The translations under genes and the position numbers were made by a program. DNA of 54,442 nt from assembly GCA_041576975.1 (NCBI GenBank), contig JBFGJY010000011.1, positions 1 through 54,442 on the forward strand. The letters are read 5' to 3'. Origin of the DNA: JBFGJY01 sp041576975. Lineage in GTDB: Bacteria; Pseudomonadota; Gammaproteobacteria; UBA4575. Of this stretch, positions 52,240 to 54,442 are shown piece by piece. A model generated the notes under the pieces. It worked only from the letters and a program-made list of their open reading frames with translations. It made no database searches and was not told the DNA's origin. Numbering within the stretch: the stretch's first letter is position 1; every line of letters begins with the position of its first letter.

Positions 52240-53847
52240 CTAGCCGCCCGGATTCTTGCCCATGCTGTTCATGATGCGATCGACGGCTTCCTTGATACTC
52301 AGGGAGTCGGCTGCCTGTCGCGGAGGATAGTCGACCAGGCTTTGCAAATGTCGCTGAATGAAACCTTGTGCCGGGATCATCGTCCACATCTTGCGGGCCA
52401 TGAAGTAGCGGCCCATGTAGCCCCACTCTTCAGACTCGGGATCGATGCGCTCCATCGGATCCATGCGCAGATTGAACAGGTACGGCACCGAAGGATAGAC
52501 GCGCTGGTCCCACCAGAGCCCGTTCTGCTTGACACCGAACTTCATCTTGTAGTCGCCCACGCGCAGACCGGTCAGGTTGGTCTCGTCGTAGTAAAAGTAC
52601 TCGTTGCGTGCCGATTTTTCTGTCTTGCCCAACCAATGGTCAAGGTTGTTGTAGCCATCGAGATGAACCTTGTATTTCATGTCGCCCATCTGGTAACCCT
52701 TCAGGAGTTTCTGTTTGATGTCGTGCTCACCGGCAGCCGCCGCGAGCGTAACGTACAGGTCTTCATGGCTCTGAATGCCGTTCGATACGCTACCGGCCGG
52801 AATCTTGCCGGGCCAACGCACCAGCATTGGCACCCGAACGCCTCCCTCCCAGGTCGTGCCCTTCTCACCTCTAAAGGGCGAGTATCCGCCATCGGGCCAG
52901 AACAGGAGCTCGTAGCCGTTGTCGGTCGAGTGAATCACGATCGTGTTGTCGGCAATGCCGTGATCATCGAGCTTTTTCAACAACTGCCCCACTTGATCAT
53001 CATGCTGCAGCATGCCTGCACGGTAGAGGTCCTCCTCGGGACGACCTTCCGCCACGGCCTTCTGGATGTACTCGTCAGGTACATGGGTCCAAATGTGCAT
53101 ACGCGTTGTGTTGAACCAGACAAAGAATGGTTTATCGTCTTTGACGGCTTTGTCAATGAAACCCTCGGCGGCATCAAGCATTTCTCCATCGACCGTCTTC
53201 ATTCGCTCGCGCGTCAGCGGCCCCGTGTCTTCACACCGTTGCTTCCCCATGGGACCATATTTAGGATCATCGGTGGGGTCGTCTTTGTCCGTGGCGTAAC
53301 AATGCAGCACGCCCCGAGGTCCAAAGCGCTGCATAAACTCCGGATTTCTGCGGCCGGGATAGTCGAGTTGTTCGGGTTCTTCCTCAGCGTTCAGGTGGTA
53401 CAGATTGCCAAAAAACTCATCGAAGCCATGCACCGTGGGCAAAAACTCGTTGCGATCGCCGAGGTGATTCTTGCCGAACTGCCCGGTAGCATAACCGAGC
53501 GGTTTTAAAACTTCGGCGAGGGTAGGATCCTCTTTCTGCAGCCCCAGCGGCGAGCCCGGGATGCCAATTGTTGTCAGGCCCGTGCGAATCGGATTCTGAC
53601 CGGTGATGAACGCCGCCCGTCCTGCCGTGCAGCTCGGCTGCGCATAGTGATCGGTGAACAGCATGCCTTCTTTCGCAATGCGATCGATGTTGGGTGTGTG
53701 CCCCATCATGCCGTGCGAATAGGCTCCCACGTTCCATACGCCGAGGTCATCAGCCCAAATCACTAGGATATTGGGTTTGTCGCTCGCAGCGTATGCACTG
53801 GTGGAAATTAAAATTAGAATTACGATAAATCTGAGTATTATCTGCAT
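52240..53847 (-). CDS. Sulfatase (formylglycine-dependent arylsulfatase family), periplasmic
   Basis: 535 residues with a signal peptide (cleavage near AYA-ASD, about residue 21). The formylglycine site is PSCTAGRAAFITGQ (C-x-A-x-R), the metal motif NILVIWADDLGVWN is at the start, and KNHLGD and HSTDNGY are further ligands. It hydrolyses a sulfate ester, substrate unknown; needs a formylglycine-generating enzyme not in this window. G+C of two 60-base samples is 36 and 34, far above neighbours, apart from the signal-peptide codons, which are AT-rich. This points to acquisition. Confidence 0.9.
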   Translation of the reverse strand: MQIILRFIVILILISTSAYAASDKPNILVIWADDLGVWNVGAYSHGMMGHTPNIDRIAKEGMLFTDHYAQPSCTAGRAAFITGQNPIRTGLTTIGIPGSPLGLQKEDPTLAEVLKPLGYATGQFGKNHLGDRNEFLPTVHGFDEFFGNLYHLNAEEEPEQLDYPGRRNPEFMQRFGPRGVLHCYATDKDDPTDDPKYGPMGKQRCEDTGPLTRERMKTVDGEMLDAAEGFIDKAVKDDKPFFVWFNTTRMHIWTHVPDEYIQKAVAEGRPEEDLYRAGMLQHDDQVGQLLKKLDDHGIADNTIVIHSTDNGYELLFWPDGGYSPFRGEKGTTWEGGVRVPMLVRWPGKIPAGSVSNGIQSHEDLYVTLAAAAGEHDIKQKLLKGYQMGDMKYKVHLDGYNNLDHWLGKTEKSARNEYFYYDETNLTGLRVGDYKMKFGVKQNGLWWDQRVYPSVPYLFNLRMDPMERIDPESEEWGYMGRYFMARKMWTMIPAQGFIQRHLQSLVDYPPRQAADSLSIKEAVDRIMNSMGKNPGG

Positions 53848-54096
53848 CTTGCTTCCTCTGGATAAATTGTATTGTTAGTAGTTATTGCTCGAAGTCTCTC
53901 TTATCAACTTGGTTGTGTAAAATGAAATTTCTGTGAATATTAAATAAGAGAGAGTTATAAATTTTTTTTGTGCAAATTGCCCTTTCTTGTTGGTGCAACT
54001 TTTTTCTGAATAGCTAGTTTAAAATTTATTGTCGCAAAAATTTACCTATTTAGACTTGTGAACAGTAATAACCGTACCTTGTTTATTAAGTAAATA

Positions 54097-54442
54097 TTAG
54101 TCTAATGCACATGAACCAAAAAGTAGAAACCCATACTCAACGCCTGCCACTGCACCCGTAAACTTTCCGGTATGTTCGGATAATAACAGTGACCAGCCTC
54201 TACCATTGCCGCTGGTGCCTTGAATAATCAAATTACCCTCTTCATGCACAGTATGTTGAAAGCTTGTGGTACGGTCCCCTCCGCCCATTTCCTTTTTGGT
54301 AAAGTTTATTTTGAATATGTCGGGTAAGTTTACGAATTCCGGATTGACACGGTCGCATTTATCCTGAAGCCCACAATCTAATACCTCCACGATTGCACAC
54401 ACTAAAGGTTTCGAACCATCAAAATCAGCTGCCATCACAGAC
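54097..54442 (-). CDS. Hypothetical protein, 5' end beyond window
   Basis: At least 113 residues, frame open to the window edge, so the start and probably a signal peptide lie outside. Visible segments: ADFDGSKPLVCA, LPDIFKINFTKK, GRGWSLLLSEHTGKF and GFLLFGSCALD. The three Cys in the first 30 residues and one near the end suggest disulfides. I recognise this as an unnamed exported proteobacterial family (from memory, not searched) with no function known. Downstream of it on the same strand comes the sulfatase, 249 bases away. Confidence 0.65.
   Translation of the reverse strand, partial: SVMAADFDGSKPLVCAIVEVLDCGLQDKCDRVNPEFVNLPDIFKINFTKKEMGGGDRTTSFQHTVHEEGNLIIQGTSGNGRGWSLLLSEHTGKFTGAVAGVEYGFLLFGSCALD

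Noticed and set aside
52342..53508. 388-codon ORF on the plus strand inside the sulfatase region
   Set aside because: It is antisense to an unmistakable sulfatase with intact catalytic motifs; long antisense ORFs are expected in G+C-rich genes and its translation has no recognisable pattern.
1..54442. tRNA, rRNA or CRISPR arrays
   Set aside because: Looked for in intergenic stretches; no cloverleaf-like sequence with CCA end, no rRNA segments and no regularly spaced repeat units were seen.

Overview
The window reads as chromosome from a gammaproteobacterium of moderate to low G+C. Support comes from UbiG (ubiquinone), MlaA, RNase T and the MazG/NadC/FolE set, and from two gene neighbourhoods familiar from Pseudomonas-like genomes: mtnA / mtaD-ubiG-mupP and yciO-M50 protease-trpS-scpA-scpB-rluB. 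Most genes are single-copy housekeeping functions in short operons with tight or overlapping junctions. No tRNA, rRNA or CRISPR array was seen.

Layout. 1-7.6 kb: methionine salvage (mtnA, mtaD), ubiquinone (ubiG), a muramate-6-P or phosphoglycolate phosphatase, rmuC, cysC and a YciK-like reductase; convergent to these, an endonuclease III-like glycosylase and rluB. 7.6-12.6 kb: an accessory island splitting the normally contiguous scpAB-rluB operon. It carries a 79-residue protein, a Lon-family protease and a cytochrome P460. Each gene is bracketed by copies of one short hairpin repeat, and the block is flanked by two hairpin-bearing elements in opposite orientation. 12.6-23.7 kb: scpB, scpA, trpS, an M50 protease, a YrdC/YciO protein, yciB, yciI, a parvulin lipoprotein, folE, a zinc-finger/PH-like protein, mlaA, argG, rnt and grxD. 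23.7-35.6 kb: a nested palindromic element, an N-acetylglutaminylglutamine-type amidotransferase, a HyuB subunit without HyuA, a PuuD-like membrane protein, argD-argF, a DUF3179 protein, egtD, an alanine/Na+ symporter, nadC and mazG.

35.9-41.1 kb is a compact cyclic-di-GMP locus. A small ribbon-helix-helix protein, with a perfect palindrome in front of it, overlaps by 4 bases a PAS-GGDEF-EAL protein. A GAF-GGDEF protein follows, then a c-di-GMP-I (GEMM) riboswitch leading an exported pilin-like protein of unknown family. The nucleotide makers, a breaker and an RNA sensor therefore sit together. This and the repeat-bracketed island are the two most unusual things here.

41.3-54.4 kb: pckG, a SLOG-fold protein, a small K+ channel, a dienelactone hydrolase, a bufferin operon (bufA-bufB-bufC, no bufD) behind a candidate ECF-sigma promoter, a Rap1a-like secreted protein, a ZIP-like membrane protein, a FadL-type porin, an exported Asp-rich protein, a sulfatase of much higher G+C than its surroundings (a probable acquisition), and the edge of another exported protein. 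Functions are assigned by recognising motifs and family patterns; no database search was run.
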